From: Rhyzopertha dominica
Lineage: Eukaryota > Arthropoda > Insecta > Coleoptera > Bostrichidae
Length of the DNA: 64,000 bases
Assembly: GCA_025024175.1 (NCBI GenBank)
Contig: QCXZ01000001.1
Span: forward strand, 16,988,001-17,052,000
Direction of reading: 5' to 3'
The position numbers and the translations under genes were made by a program. The notes under the pieces were generated by a model. That model worked only from the letters and a program-made list of their open reading frames with translations. It made no database searches and had not been told where the DNA came from. Shown piece after piece: positions 11,276 through 22,700 of the stretch. Every line of letters starts with the position of its first letter. Position 1 is the first letter of the stretch.

Positions 11276-13544
11276 AAAATTAAGTATATATAAAAAATTT
11301 AGAAACAAAAAAGTTAATTCGTCAAGTAAACTAATAATGCAAGCTAGTGTAGCATCCAAAATAGAGATGGGCGTATGTTAGTCGTTATTGGTTAGTGTTA
11401 AATAATTTGTATATTATTCTTATATCACATTCACCCCACTCGAGTTCCGGGTGACGGACAAGGCTAGCACGTTTAATTAGACCAGTCGGGCAGCCAATCA
11501 AAACGCAACATGGAAATACAAATAAATGACGCATTAGCGAGATAATTACACAGAGATGGATAGTTAACTTACGGCGGGTGCCCTGCACCCTGGCGCTGGC
11601 CCTATGGAACCGGATGAAGCACACGTAGGCCGGCAACCTGTAACATGTGATTAGCAGGGATTGCCACCCTTAGTCCCCAGTCTTTCAACCAGGCATTCCA
11701 TACATTGGCCGAATGTACGGACCCACTAAACCACCTAAAACCCCTGGTGGAATAACGGTATACAGAGGTTTCTGTTCCATCTGCGAGGAACTCCTGGCAC
11801 TTACACTGGCCAGGTCACTGCCGCTAGCAGCAGGTCACGGACAGGATGGTCGAGACCACGCCGTCCAGGACTCCTATAGCTATAGGGTGGAGGAACTGCC
11901 ACAAACCTCCGCAGCCACTTGCTGCACAGACCCACTTGGTCTCGTGGCCACTGCCACCGGACTACTAATTAGTCCTGCGCCCACCGGCGCCCACACAATT
12001 ACAATAATGGCCAATACACATAGTACCCCTTTCAATAAGCATATACCTCTATAAATACCTGTCACACAGGTAATGCAACTTATCCATAATGCTCACGTGG
12101 ACACACCACTACCATTGGGCACTACATCACACACACTTATACACAGAGCCATACTACTCTCGTGCTAACCTCTAGCACACTCTATGCCCGACTGTCCCAT
12201 TTCTTTTACAGCCCTTGCCTCTTGCCCTAGCCCTTGCTGGCCTGCTGTTTTCTTTAACATTCGAGTAAGACACACCTCTCGTTCGGAGTAATGGCCACAT
12301 GAAGTGACAGATTTACACATTTTCATTAATCTAAATTTTGGGTTGCTCACTAGGAACATTATTTAAACAGTGAGCATGAACGGCGCGCATATTTGTACCG
12401 GACGTAGCTTAGTGCATATCGACATCAACCGAGTCCAGCCGAAACTGCGTATACATTATCGAACGAGCGGTATTGCACAGATTTGTGCAATATCAGTTGT
12501 CTGTTAACACATGGATGATCACACCACATGTCAGTGAAAACTGCAAATACTATAATCTTCGTGTTTTTCTTGGTATTATTTAGTCCTCGTTGCGAAATAT
12601 GAGTAGTATTTACCCAGATAATTATGATATTATTATTCATCAAATACCACTCATATTCTAAGAACAAAATTCAAGTCTGAGGAAGAAATAAATGTAAGTA
12701 ATTTTCCCAAGTGGGCGCTGTAACAATGGACCACTACCACTACGCGATGTGTATGTTCAACATAGCGCATATTACGCATTTGAAAGCACTCTATCTGTAT
12801 AACAGTGCATAATAGAAAACAAAAAGTGTTGATAAATTTTCTAGAATTTTATCGGCTCTACAACTTTTATATTTTTAGGTCAGAAAAGAGGAAACTCTTT
12901 TTGGCAATTTTGGCGTTTTTTCCTGCTTTTTTGCTAGAGTGCAGTTACTCTCCGAGATAAATTGTAGATATTATTCTCTATAATTTTTGTGAACAGCATT
13001 CAGATTCAGAATCCATTCCAAAAATATTTTGGGATTATCAAAAATGCCCAAGGGGGAAATGTACAACTTTTTTGTTTTAAGCACAGCGAATGCTTAGCTT
13101 ACGATTTATGAAAAAAAATTGTTTCGCCATTTTATTGTCATTTAAATTTTCTAAATAGTTTTTTGTTAACTATGTTAAAACTGATACTTTGCAAATATTA
13201 CCTACGTATGTAAATATATTAGTTTATTTTTACACCATATTAATATCTTGTCATAATATTCGAATTTCATGCGGCATACTAGACCGTATCAAACAACTGA
13301 TATTGCACAGTACTGATCAATAACGCGCGTCCGATATAAGTTTAGTTCAAGTTTTTCCATTGTACAATAAGCTACGTCCGATACGAATATGCGAACGTCT
13401 TAAAAAATTCACAAAATATTATGCAGGAAAACAACAACAACTGCAAAAATCTTAGATTTAACAAATTAAAAAAATCCGATGCAACAAATCAAACAATTTG
13501 TAGAATAACAACTTATTCTTGTTATAACTAATAACTTATCTTAA
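11276..13544. other. Gene-free stretch with a GC-richer island
   Basis: From about 11420 to 12260 the sequence is clearly richer in G and C than its surroundings, with overlapping open frames on both strands (11713-12054 plus, 11880-12065 minus). I recognise neither product. A small repeat of cccttgcc-like words lies at 12210-12240. The remainder is AT-rich with no gene seen. Confidence 0.45.
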
Positions 13545-13840
13545 TTATTCGCATAAACCCAGCAGCTCTTCCAGGTCATTAGAATTCCCGACTTTCCCAT
13601 TTGTTTTTTTCCAGTAAAACTTCCCATCAACGGTCCACACCTTTCCGTAGCCAAATTTGCTAACCAATCTACCCAATAGATCCACTCGAATTTTTGTCAA
13701 ATCTTCCTTGAAGTAACTTTCGATCGCCAATTCCCAATTCTGGATGATATGATCACGACCTCTTGGCGTGAGAAAGCGAACGATATTTGACTTTTGACTG
13801 AACTCTTTGTGTTGTGTTGAAAATGATTTCTAAGAAAGTT
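13545..13840 (-). pseudogene. Fragment of a LINE ORF1-type protein (FP C-terminal-like domain)
   Basis: The minus-strand frame can be followed from about 13840 to a TAA at 13545. It contains IVRFLTPRGRDHIIQNW, then a helix, then GYGKVWTVDGKFYWKK and a final LEELLGL. This pattern (aromatic-W-x-x-D/N-G-K-I/F-x-x-K/R-K) is the C-terminal domain named after baculovirus FP protein. In insects it usually sits at the end of non-LTR retrotransposon ORF1. No coiled coil or ORF2 was found next to it, so it is a stranded fragment or a domesticated remnant. Confidence 0.6.
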
Positions 13841-14504
13841 ACCGCGCAGTTCGTGTGTCCTGCTTGAGTCACTATTATCACCGTGAGAACTTCTTACTTA
13901 GAGTAAACACAACATATGCGAGGGAGGTTCACTACAATTCCATAGCCATAGCCAAACTAGAGAAGTGATAGGGAACGTTTATAGATAGATAGTATACCTA
14001 TTATAGGTTATCTAAACAAATAAAATATTTCTAAGCTTTTATAAAATACCGCACGGCCGCTATGTAGAAAATCATCCATGATTAATTACAACTGCGTTCA
14101 CCTCACCGACACAAAGCGTTACAGATCCGTTTGCCACACTGTATGTGAGAGTCATTATAATTTAGTATTTTAGGTTTATTCAGGTATGTTGCAAATTAGC
14201 AAAGAAGTGCAGAAATTTGACTCACACAAGTAATAATTTGGAATGACTGGATGGGTTTACAACATTGCAGAACTTTTAAGTGTTTTTGCAGTATTCATAG
14301 TTTTAGATAAATAGAGGTTAAATATACCTAAGCTGACAAAAATTTTCTGTGCCTACAATTGCCTTCTTTCGCAAGGTCATAAAAAACTTTGTGCACAGCT
14401 ATTACTTTTAAAATCAACTATCAGCTACCCACATTCTCATATATTATTTGTCTGTTGACGGTTCCGAAGAGCTTTTCGTTTGTTGTAGTAATCAGAGTGC
14501 ACTG
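13841..14504. other. Intergenic sequence, nothing recognised
   Basis: AT-rich sequence without a credible open frame, RNA gene or repeat boundary. Confidence 0.4.
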
Positions 14505-15431
14505 CAGGGTGTCTTAGGAGGAAACGTCGATATTTTGTAGGATGATATTACAGGTAATTCTAAGCAAAAAAGGCTTATCCTATATTATTTCGATTGAAAT
14601 ATATAGATATATTTTTTCTAAAATATTTAACGAACCTGCTAAAGCATATTATTATCAGTATTCAACAATTTGCGTGAACACAGATGTTTAACTCACATGG
14701 TGTTTATTCGAAATGTAGTGACAATCGAGATATTAGGGAGGTTGCGAAAGCCTCACAAGAAGCTGTCTCTAAAAAATAGAACATTTATCCTGGGGACAAC
14801 GAAATACTTCCTTAACACTTGCTGTGTTTTAACCCTTAACTTTAAACCGGGTAAGTATTTTTTAAAAGAATACGTGTTATTTTATTATGCGGGCCTTGTA
14901 AAGAAAATAAGATACTCTTTACTCAAGGGGCTAAAATTGACCCTTCCCGAGAAAATTTCAGTTGTTGCTTAATATCATTTCTTCGTTATTNAATTAGCNA
15001 CGATAAATAATAAAACTCTGTTAGTTGTCGCTGTTGCATTGATATTTTCACAATACCTTCCATTATTTGTTGCNAAAATTTTGAAACAATTATAAATGAA
15101 TATTTATACAATTTTTGTTATTTATTACGGCCAAACTGATACAAACAAATTGATAGGTTAAGCAGTGAAAATGCGAACCCTAACGTTCAACTGCAATTTT
15201 CTCGAAAAGGGTCAATTTTAGCCTCATAAACAAAGAGTATATTTTCTTCTTTACAAAGCCCAAAGAATCACAAAGCGACACTTACGTGTTTTAAGGTTAA
15301 GGGTTAAAATGTGGGGGTAGGCCCCTCCCAGTAGGCGATTATAATTTCAACAAAAGTTATACTATAAAATAGTGTTATTTTTAAAACGCAATTGAGATTG
15401 TGAGAAGTTGCACATAATGCGGGACACCCTG
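14505..15431. mobile_element. Hairpin MITE upstream of DM9 gene B
   Basis: Ends are inverted: CAGGGTGTC at 14505 and GACACCCTG ending at 15431. Inside, two long inverted arms pair 14827-14970 with 15160-15308: TTTTAACCCTTAAC and CTAAAATTGACCCTT recur in inverted form, with about 75-80% identity by eye and a loop of about 190 bases. No transposase was recognised; the plus frame 14670-14972 runs through the arm and is chance. The superfamily is not clear, and the target duplication cannot be read. It ends about 200 bases before the start codon of gene B, so it may affect that promoter. Confidence 0.7.
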
Positions 15432-15548
15432 TGATGATTAGATAAGCACTAATAATGTATTTATATAGAGGAGCACATTTGCAATGGTCGTCTGTCCCAC
15501 ACCGCCTGCTTCCCCTTCCATCGTTTTTCGCGCATTCCGTGGCTCAAG

Positions 15549-15558
15549 ATAAAATATA
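15549..15558 (+). promoter_or_regulatory. Possible TATA box of DM9 gene B
   Basis: The sequence ataaaatata lies about 75 bases upstream of the ATG. This would allow a 5' leader of roughly 45 bases. Sequence match only. Confidence 0.3.
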
Positions 15559-15629
15559 TGTGCTGCACACTATAGCTTACTTGCTGCTGCACACTGTCGA
15601 TTATTGGCTACTGTGGTTAAGCGTCCAAT

Positions 15630-18600
15630 ATGGGTAAGGATGGCTTGTTTTCATCTCATGGTCTTTATAACTATATATTATAATATCCGCAGCTTACTAC
15701 TGGGTTAATTCGTCAACCTCGGCTCCTAATGTTCCACCTAATGCTGTCTTGGGTGGCAAAGATTCTGATGGAAGTGACATATACGTCGGTTTAGCACATC
15801 TCAATGGTGACGAATTACCTTGCAAGGTGGTACCGCGAAGGAAAGAAGCATTCGTTCCATGGAACGGTAAAGAACACAAAGTTCATAGCTACCAGGTACT
15901 TAGTGTGGAGTGTGTAACGAAATATGCATATGCATGCCTTGTCTCACTGGATTTACATTCGGTATTATATTATTATATTAGGGAGTGTCAAAAATTAGCA
16001 AAAAAAAAACAATCCAGGGACGTAATCTCGGGTTTACTCATTAGAGTCTAATTTCATTTAATAGAATAGTGAAGTATCAGTAATTAAAAGGCATGAACAA
16101 TTAAAGTGTAAGTTGTACTGTAAATTCTTTTTTATTGAATTTATCTAAACTCAAACGAATTTATTTATATAAGTACACTTATTAACTTAATAACCACGTT
16201 AATCTAATCCTTTATTGTTGGAACTGGCGCTGATTCATCTTGCTTTGAGCATTTGGTCTGCTTATCTTTTAAGGCTTAGGACCTAGGCTATTTTGTAGGT
16301 CTCCCGGAAAAAAACCATCTTATTTCTAGAACGTGGTTTACCTTCGGTGTAGCAGTTATCGTCAAAAATGCGATCATGTTCTTTAATTTATTTGAAATAG
16401 ATGTCTTGGTGCAGTAAAGGGGTTAACTTATCAAGTTCAGTTTTTAACCGGTGGTGTTGTTTTTGATGCTGTAGCTAAGTAATTGTACCGGATTTTCCCA
16501 AGTGCAATAGCTTTATTATTTCATCTTTAACTGAAAAATAATGTGAAACATTACTGGCACATACAATTTAGTAGTTTCCCAACATCCTACCTTGTCAATT
16601 TGATTATTAATCTTTCTAAATCTCAGTCCCCGGGTACAATTCGCATAACTCTCTTAATGAGGACGCAGCGGCGTAGTTAATGGGTTTCTTAGAATGCTGC
16701 ATCACCCGAAAACATTTTCAGGGGACATGATTGTAAAACACCAGAATTTCAATACTGAAGCTACCACAATTTTTTCACTTTCGAAGCTTTGTCCCACTAA
16801 ATGCTAAAAAAACGAATGCTGTGAAAAATCGAAGAGAATAGCAAATTGACCTGCAGATCTAATGATAATTTAATTAATTTATATTTTTATGTTTAATATT
16901 TTTCATCAATCGCAAACGCTCTTTCTGACGTTTTTGGCATGTTCACTTATTGCTACAATTCGATAGACGTTCCTATTATGTTGTATGAATAATGCATTTA
17001 GGTGACGGTTCCCAATTTTAACAAAAATGTCGTCGTAACTTACATTCTTTGGTTAGGGTTGCCATTTAGAAATTTTAAAAGACCTGACAAAAAGCCAGAG
17101 GTTTTAATCACAAAACGAAATAAAAATCCCACGCTCAGCATTCATTTTACTGTGATAGCAGTCGCTGGGTGGGGTGCGTGCGAAATGAGAACTACCAGAT
17201 TCTTAGCAGCAGAATGCTAATGTTTGAGTTGATTATTTAAGTTGATATTAGGCTGATTTATAAATATAATATGCAGATAGCTGCTAATTTAATGCTTGCG
17301 TTTGATAGCAATAAGCAACTCAATGCGAAAATTAAACATTCATAGACGGCATATTGGTACAACATACATAAAAAAAAATTTAGACACAAATCCCAAAACT
17401 TTGACTTTTTAAACTCAAATTTTAAGATCTTAAACTCAAAACTTTAAATTTAAAATCTTGTGATTTTAAGTAAAGGTCAGTGGTGCCAGAGCTGGTGATT
17501 TATCGCCAGAGCTTATGATTTTTGTCTAAAATGTTTATAGTAAGTTGTTATTTCCTAGCGATTTTTAAACTACTGATGATTTTCTGGTTATTTTATCATA
17601 ATTTATTTTGTCGGGCTCTGTCTCAAAGCGTATTTTGTTATGACCACACGATCACTGAAAGGTACAGCGTCTCTGTCATACCAGCAGTTTTCTCTTGAAA
17701 CGCTGTCTGCTTTCATGCTTTCAAACTGCAACTGGCGTGCAACTGCAACTCTAGACAGTCAATCTGTGAATGTCAACTTCAATCCACAATTTTCTTCCCG
17801 TTTTATACCGATTTACATTATATTCTGTCATTTGTTTCTTTTTATTTTGGTTAGAAATAGAGTTTGTTTTTTATCATTTGTGTGGTCATTTATTTATATC
17901 TACAGGTTACATTTAGCAGAAATTGCACTATACATCATGCAAGGCCGCGACACACATTCCAAAAACTGATCTCCGATAGCTTAATGCTTTGCTAAGGTCC
18001 CTAAAGGTTGAACACACACCAGTATAAAATAAACTTAATTTTTAACCAAAATAACAAGTAACAGAATATAACGCAAAATGCTATATAAGCGGAAAAATGT
18101 GGATTGACGTTGACATTGACATATTAACAGCGTTGAAATGCAATTGCACGTCAGTTGCATTTAAAATGTAAAGCATAAAAGCAGACAGCGTTGATAGAGA
18201 AAACGGTCTTTATGATACATTAATCGTGTTGTCACATCAAAAACATGCGCTTGCCTAGACACAAAATACATTACGACAGATAAAACATGCCCCTAAAGTA
18301 TTAAAATGTCAAAATTTTGAGTTTAAGTCAACATTTTGATTTTAAAATATCAAAATTTTGAGTCCAAACAGTCAAAATCTTTAGTTTTAAATCTTCAATT
18401 TTGAGCTTAGAATCTAAAAAAATTAGATTTATAAGAACAAAGTTTTGAGTTTAAAAAAGTTAAAATTTTCATTAAAAAATTTTCCATGTCAGTAAAAAAA
18501 CGCTGCAAATTGAATCAATACTTCCACATCCAATTGTCAAAATGACATTTACGTTTTTATTTCTGTACTATACGATTAATAATCAGGTTTTGAGCATTTA

Positions 18601-19688
18601 TTCTCTCTATACATTTTTTCTAAGGCAAACAGTCCTCGTGATATTAGCAAAAATGTATAAATTTTTTAAATCAGTTTTTTTTTCAAATAACTCGAAAATT
18701 ACAAGAGTGCTTTCTGATCAGAAATTTGATTTTCTATATAATACCAAAATTTAGAAAAACATCGTAAGAGCAGGGTGCAAAATAGGTTTTTTGGATATAT
18801 TTCCAAGATGTCAAACTTTTGGATAAATTTTCTAAAACACTTATTGTGAGATATTTTATTTCCTATCTGATGGTATTTTCATTTTTTGAATATATTAAAT
18901 ATATTCGGAGATATTTAGGAAAAACCGTTTTCTTTAAGTGACGCTTTTTTGCTAATATCTTCTAAACAGTTTGCTGCACCAACAATTTATAAAAACGAAT
19001 AATACTGGCAGTTATACTACTAATCACATACTAAAACGAAAAAAAAATAAAAATTTGCTAAAAGGATAGTTACCCCCCAATTTCGGCCCCTTTCCGATAC
19101 CCTACTTACCCCACAAATAATAGGTCGCTTTGGGTAGTTGAGATTTATACGTTTGCCAAATTTCAAGTTCAAAGATTAAGTCTTTCAAAAGTTATCGTGT
19201 CCACAAACAAAACCACTGACGCACAGACACACAGACAAGAAATTTTTTTGCTCAAAATTTGTTTTTTTTGCGTTTTCGACCATTTTAAACCGAATGAGCA
19301 AATAAAAAATTTTGAAAATTTTTTCGCGATACAATACTTCCCATCCGTTGGATGTGGAAATAAAAGATTCTTGGTGTAGTCTATTAATTTTTTAACGCAG
19401 GTGTTATGTCAACGCGTTCTACAATGGATTAGAAACAATGGAGGTAATGTACCCGTCGGAGCTATCCCAGCGGGAAGAACAAGGCAAGGAGAGCAGCTTT
19501 ACATTGGACGAGCCAGACATCGTAATGCTACCATAGTAGGAAAGGTAACTAGAACTATGGTACCCATCGCAACGATTACCAACTACTTATGTAATTTACA
19601 GGTTCATCCTAGCCATGGCGTTTGTTACATTCCTTACGGCCACGAAGAAATAGCATACAAAGATTACGAGATACTGGTTTCGCGCTAA
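15630..19688 (+). CDS. DM9-repeat (DUF3421) protein B, four exons
   Basis: Exons are 15630-15633 (ATGG), 15693-15895, 19401-19544 and 19602-19688 (TAA). Introns are 59, 3505 and 57 bases, all GT-AG. The spliced frame is continuous and gives 145 residues starting M-A-Y-Y-W-V. Repeat 1 has GGKDSDGSDIYVGL and GDELPCKVVP. Repeat 2 begins VLCQRVLQWIRNNGG, has AIPAGRTRQGEQLYIGR, and ends YKDYEILVSR. Family members are lectin-like; in the oyster DM9 lectin an Asp, a Glu and a Lys of this region are reported to hold mannose, and the matching spacing is present in repeat 1. The start fits the conserved exon plan of gene C and has a favourable context (caATATGG region). The 3.5-kb intron holds a long inverted repeat (17385-18480). 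Joining exons 2 and 3 across it is inferred from phase and family order; two separate broken genes are possible but less likely. Confidence 0.88.
17385..18480. repeat. Long inverted repeat inside intron 2 of gene B
   Basis: Two arms of roughly 500 bases face each other around 17950. On the left, AACGCTGTCTGCTTTCATGC (17700-17719) matches in inverted form gcataaaagcagacagcgtt (18173-18192). AATGTCAACTTCAATCCACA on the left matches tgtggattgacgttgacatt near 18099-18118. TTATATTCTGTCATTTGTT on the left matches aacaagtaacagaatataa near 18053. The outer ends are degenerate repeats of AAAATTTTGAGTTTAA-like words in opposite orientation (17390-17470 and 18300-18480). It is probably a non-autonomous hairpin element. 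The plus frame at 17640-17969 lies in the arm and is not a credible gene. If transcribed with the gene, it would fold into a long double-stranded stem. Confidence 0.75.
18900..19380. other. Rest of intron 2 of gene B, repeat-like
   Basis: Contains a stretch with cagacacacagacaag (19224) followed by T-rich blocks, a pattern common in dispersed insect repeats. No boundary can be set. The earlier part of the intron (16000-17380) is AT-rich with no gene seen. Confidence 0.3.
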
Positions 19689-19720
19689 CATCCCACAAAT
19701 AGATAGCATATCTCGCCCAA

Positions 19721-19734
19721 AATAAAAAAATAAA
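19721..19734 (+). terminator. Polyadenylation signals of DM9 gene B
   Basis: Two overlapping AATAAA hexamers, 33 and 41 bases after the stop codon. Confidence 0.65.
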
Positions 19735-22700
19735 GTTACGCTTATGGCATTCTGTTAATATTTCTTAATAAAAGTTATCTCAAAATTATCGTTACCATCT
19801 ACAGCTTAACTATCTACCTCTGTAACCTTTATCGTTTCACTTATAATAAACATAAACATATAAGAGTCCGCCGATATGATATCAGAGAATTATTAGGCAA
19901 GGTAACCTTCGAATTGTTTTTGAGTAGAGTAAATGATACGATGATTAAATCATCAGACAAGTGGTAAATCATACACATTAATAGTTAATACTGTACTATA
20001 TAATTTAAAGTATCACATACTTAAAGACAATGCAACGCAAACAAAACAGACATACTGTAAAGTGTTGAATCCTACGGCATGTCTATTCATGTGGATAATA
20101 ACGAAAGAAATGTTTATTTTCTTTGAGATTTCTAGTGTTTTGTATTATTTATTACAAAATTTTATTAAAGAAGTTTTGTTTGTCTTACACATATCGTACT
20201 GCAAAAGAAATTTGCTATATCTGGTTATCGCTTTATATGAAAAACAAAAGCATGAACAGCACTAATTTTAATGGAATATATTTATATATTTATAACGTTC
20301 GTACACCATTATTGTAAAATTACACAATTAATCATTGACAAAATTACACAGACCGTGCAATGTGGCACCGAGATATCGATTCTGAAATTGTACTCAAATA
20401 GTACTATATATTTTTATTACAGTAATGAATAGTAGAGCTTTTTGATAGTTATTACAGATTTGAGTAATATCTGATCAACCACTGTTTATTTGCACTTAAT
20501 TTGCACTTTATCTGCATTTAATATTTGACAAAATATTTTCCAAAGAAATTAATAAGTTAGTGGAGATCGTTGGTATAATCCAGAACAAATATAAGGCTTT
20601 CGTAGAAACAATACTAATCAACATATAGAGTTTCAATTTTTCAACTTCCTTCTATTGATTTAAGAATGAAACCAAGCATAACAATAGTGTGTCAGTCCCG
20701 TAAATCTCATTGTTAGATTGTGGTGTCATTTTAACCACTTAACTTTGCATATTTTTAAACCGTAAATACTTTTGTACTCTCTCTTTGATGCGATAGTTTG
20801 ACACCGTTGAAGTAAGTACTTCAAACAGGCTTCTAACTAAATATGGTTACCTCGTCTGATGTTTCAAGCTTGGAACATTGTCCCACTAGGCACCTTTTCA
20901 GATAATTTTAAGGTAAGCGGGCTATACACTATTAACTATATACACCTTTTTTTGTATAAAACCACGCTCATTCCTTTCTCTAAGAGATATACTTTGCAAA
21001 AATTGGATTTCTCGCATTACCTGGAATGTTTAAATTGCATAGCATACACTGCACCTAAGTTCTAAAGAAGTAAAGTTTACCAAAGAATCACTAACAAAGA
21101 ATGTTCGTGCACTATATACATTATCGCAAGTGCTACATAGTACCTAATAACTAATAAATGTTTGGTTTGAGATTATTTCATTTAATGTACCTGTAAATCA
21201 ACTTCAATAATACCTTAAATAGTGATATCTCTACTCAAGGAAGTGTTCCTTGAATGAGATATAAAAATGCAATTACAGTCAACGCATAGTGCATGTTTCT
21301 ACATATTCAGTTCCAGATTGAAAGTAATGCTAGTTTGTCAGAAAAATCTTCTGCATTAGATGTGCATGTAATTCAGAAGAATCTTTTTCGTTTTCATATT
21401 TTCTTTTTCGAATTAAATTTTGGAACCTACTATATTTTTTGTATTATGTCCCTTTCTACGCATAAATGTACTGCAAGTTCGAAAGTGTTTTTGTGTGGGG
21501 TCGTAACTGAAGATACCTTTTACCCTGTAAAATTGTATTAACAAATCAAAGTGAAAGATACGGCATTTCCAGTTATGTAAATATGTGTAAGTAGAGTTTA
21601 GGCAGAGACAGAAATCTGAGCTGCCATAGCTCTGGTCTTTATAAAGGGCCAGGCTAACTAATTACTAGTCTTCATCAATTTTTAACTGGACAGCAGTAGG
21701 GTGCTAACACTAATTTATTTTTGCGTATCAGGAACCTCCCAGGTCATCCATTTCTCTGTACTTGTTCAAACCTGAGATATCATATTTATATAAATTGCGT
21801 TTGAGCTTTCTTTGGCATAGGTTTTGTATAGAACTTCTGAAAAGTTTATTTCTTGCGTTCTAANGTAATCGGGGATTTATAGCATCAGCACATTCCATTC
21901 AGGTAAGACACATCATCATAAATCTTTATCTAGAACGCTATGCTTTGTACTGAACGTAGCTAGAGGATGCTAAATCATTATATTTTGATATGGTTCCTCA
22001 GCAGGCCGTCGAATATTCATGAGGGGATTTCGATACGCACACAATGTAGCAAACACAATAGCAGCAGTATTTAATAATTTATTACGTTCGGGCAGACTAG
22101 TGTTCTACGAGAGAATTACACAAACTCGGGAATCTTATTTGAATATTTCCAAGCCGCTGCTTTTGAGATATATATAGAAAGTTATAAACTATATAAGCTC
22201 TACTTATTTATATATAATTAAAGAAATATCGTCTGCTAAAAGAACAAAATAAGCGACACAGACGTATATATTGATGTAATTCATAATTTCAAACTACACC
22301 AGTATAAATCTGATTATTGCCTTTAGGGAAACACAAGAATAATCATTTAAATAAGATACGAAACTCTAAAAAATATATCAGGTTGAGTGCAATGGCACAT
22401 TGAATGTGGGTTCTCCTCCGAACAAACGGACGTTCATGGCATTGTGCTAAAAGGGAAAAGCACTGCCTAGAGAGTTCTGTCTGCCAGCCAACGAGAAAGG
22501 TGAAGGCTACGACTTTTTGGAAGTCTCAGACGTCGTTCTGATTTCAGAAATAAAAACATCACAATGAATGGTATATGGGAAGTATTTATTGCAATCAATG
22601 ATTATTCAATTGTTTTTGAAAAGTTGTAAGTGCGATTATGTCAGTGAAGGTAGCATTAAAAATCAGATTTAATTGTGGGTCTACACTCGACTACTCCACA

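Noticed and set aside
11713..12065. Overlapping frames on both strands in the GC-rich island
   Set aside because: Neither has a recognisable domain; long frames on both strands are expected where stop codons are rare.
17640..17969. Plus-strand frame of 109 codons
   Set aside because: It lies in an arm of the intron hairpin, and the other arm does not keep the frame.
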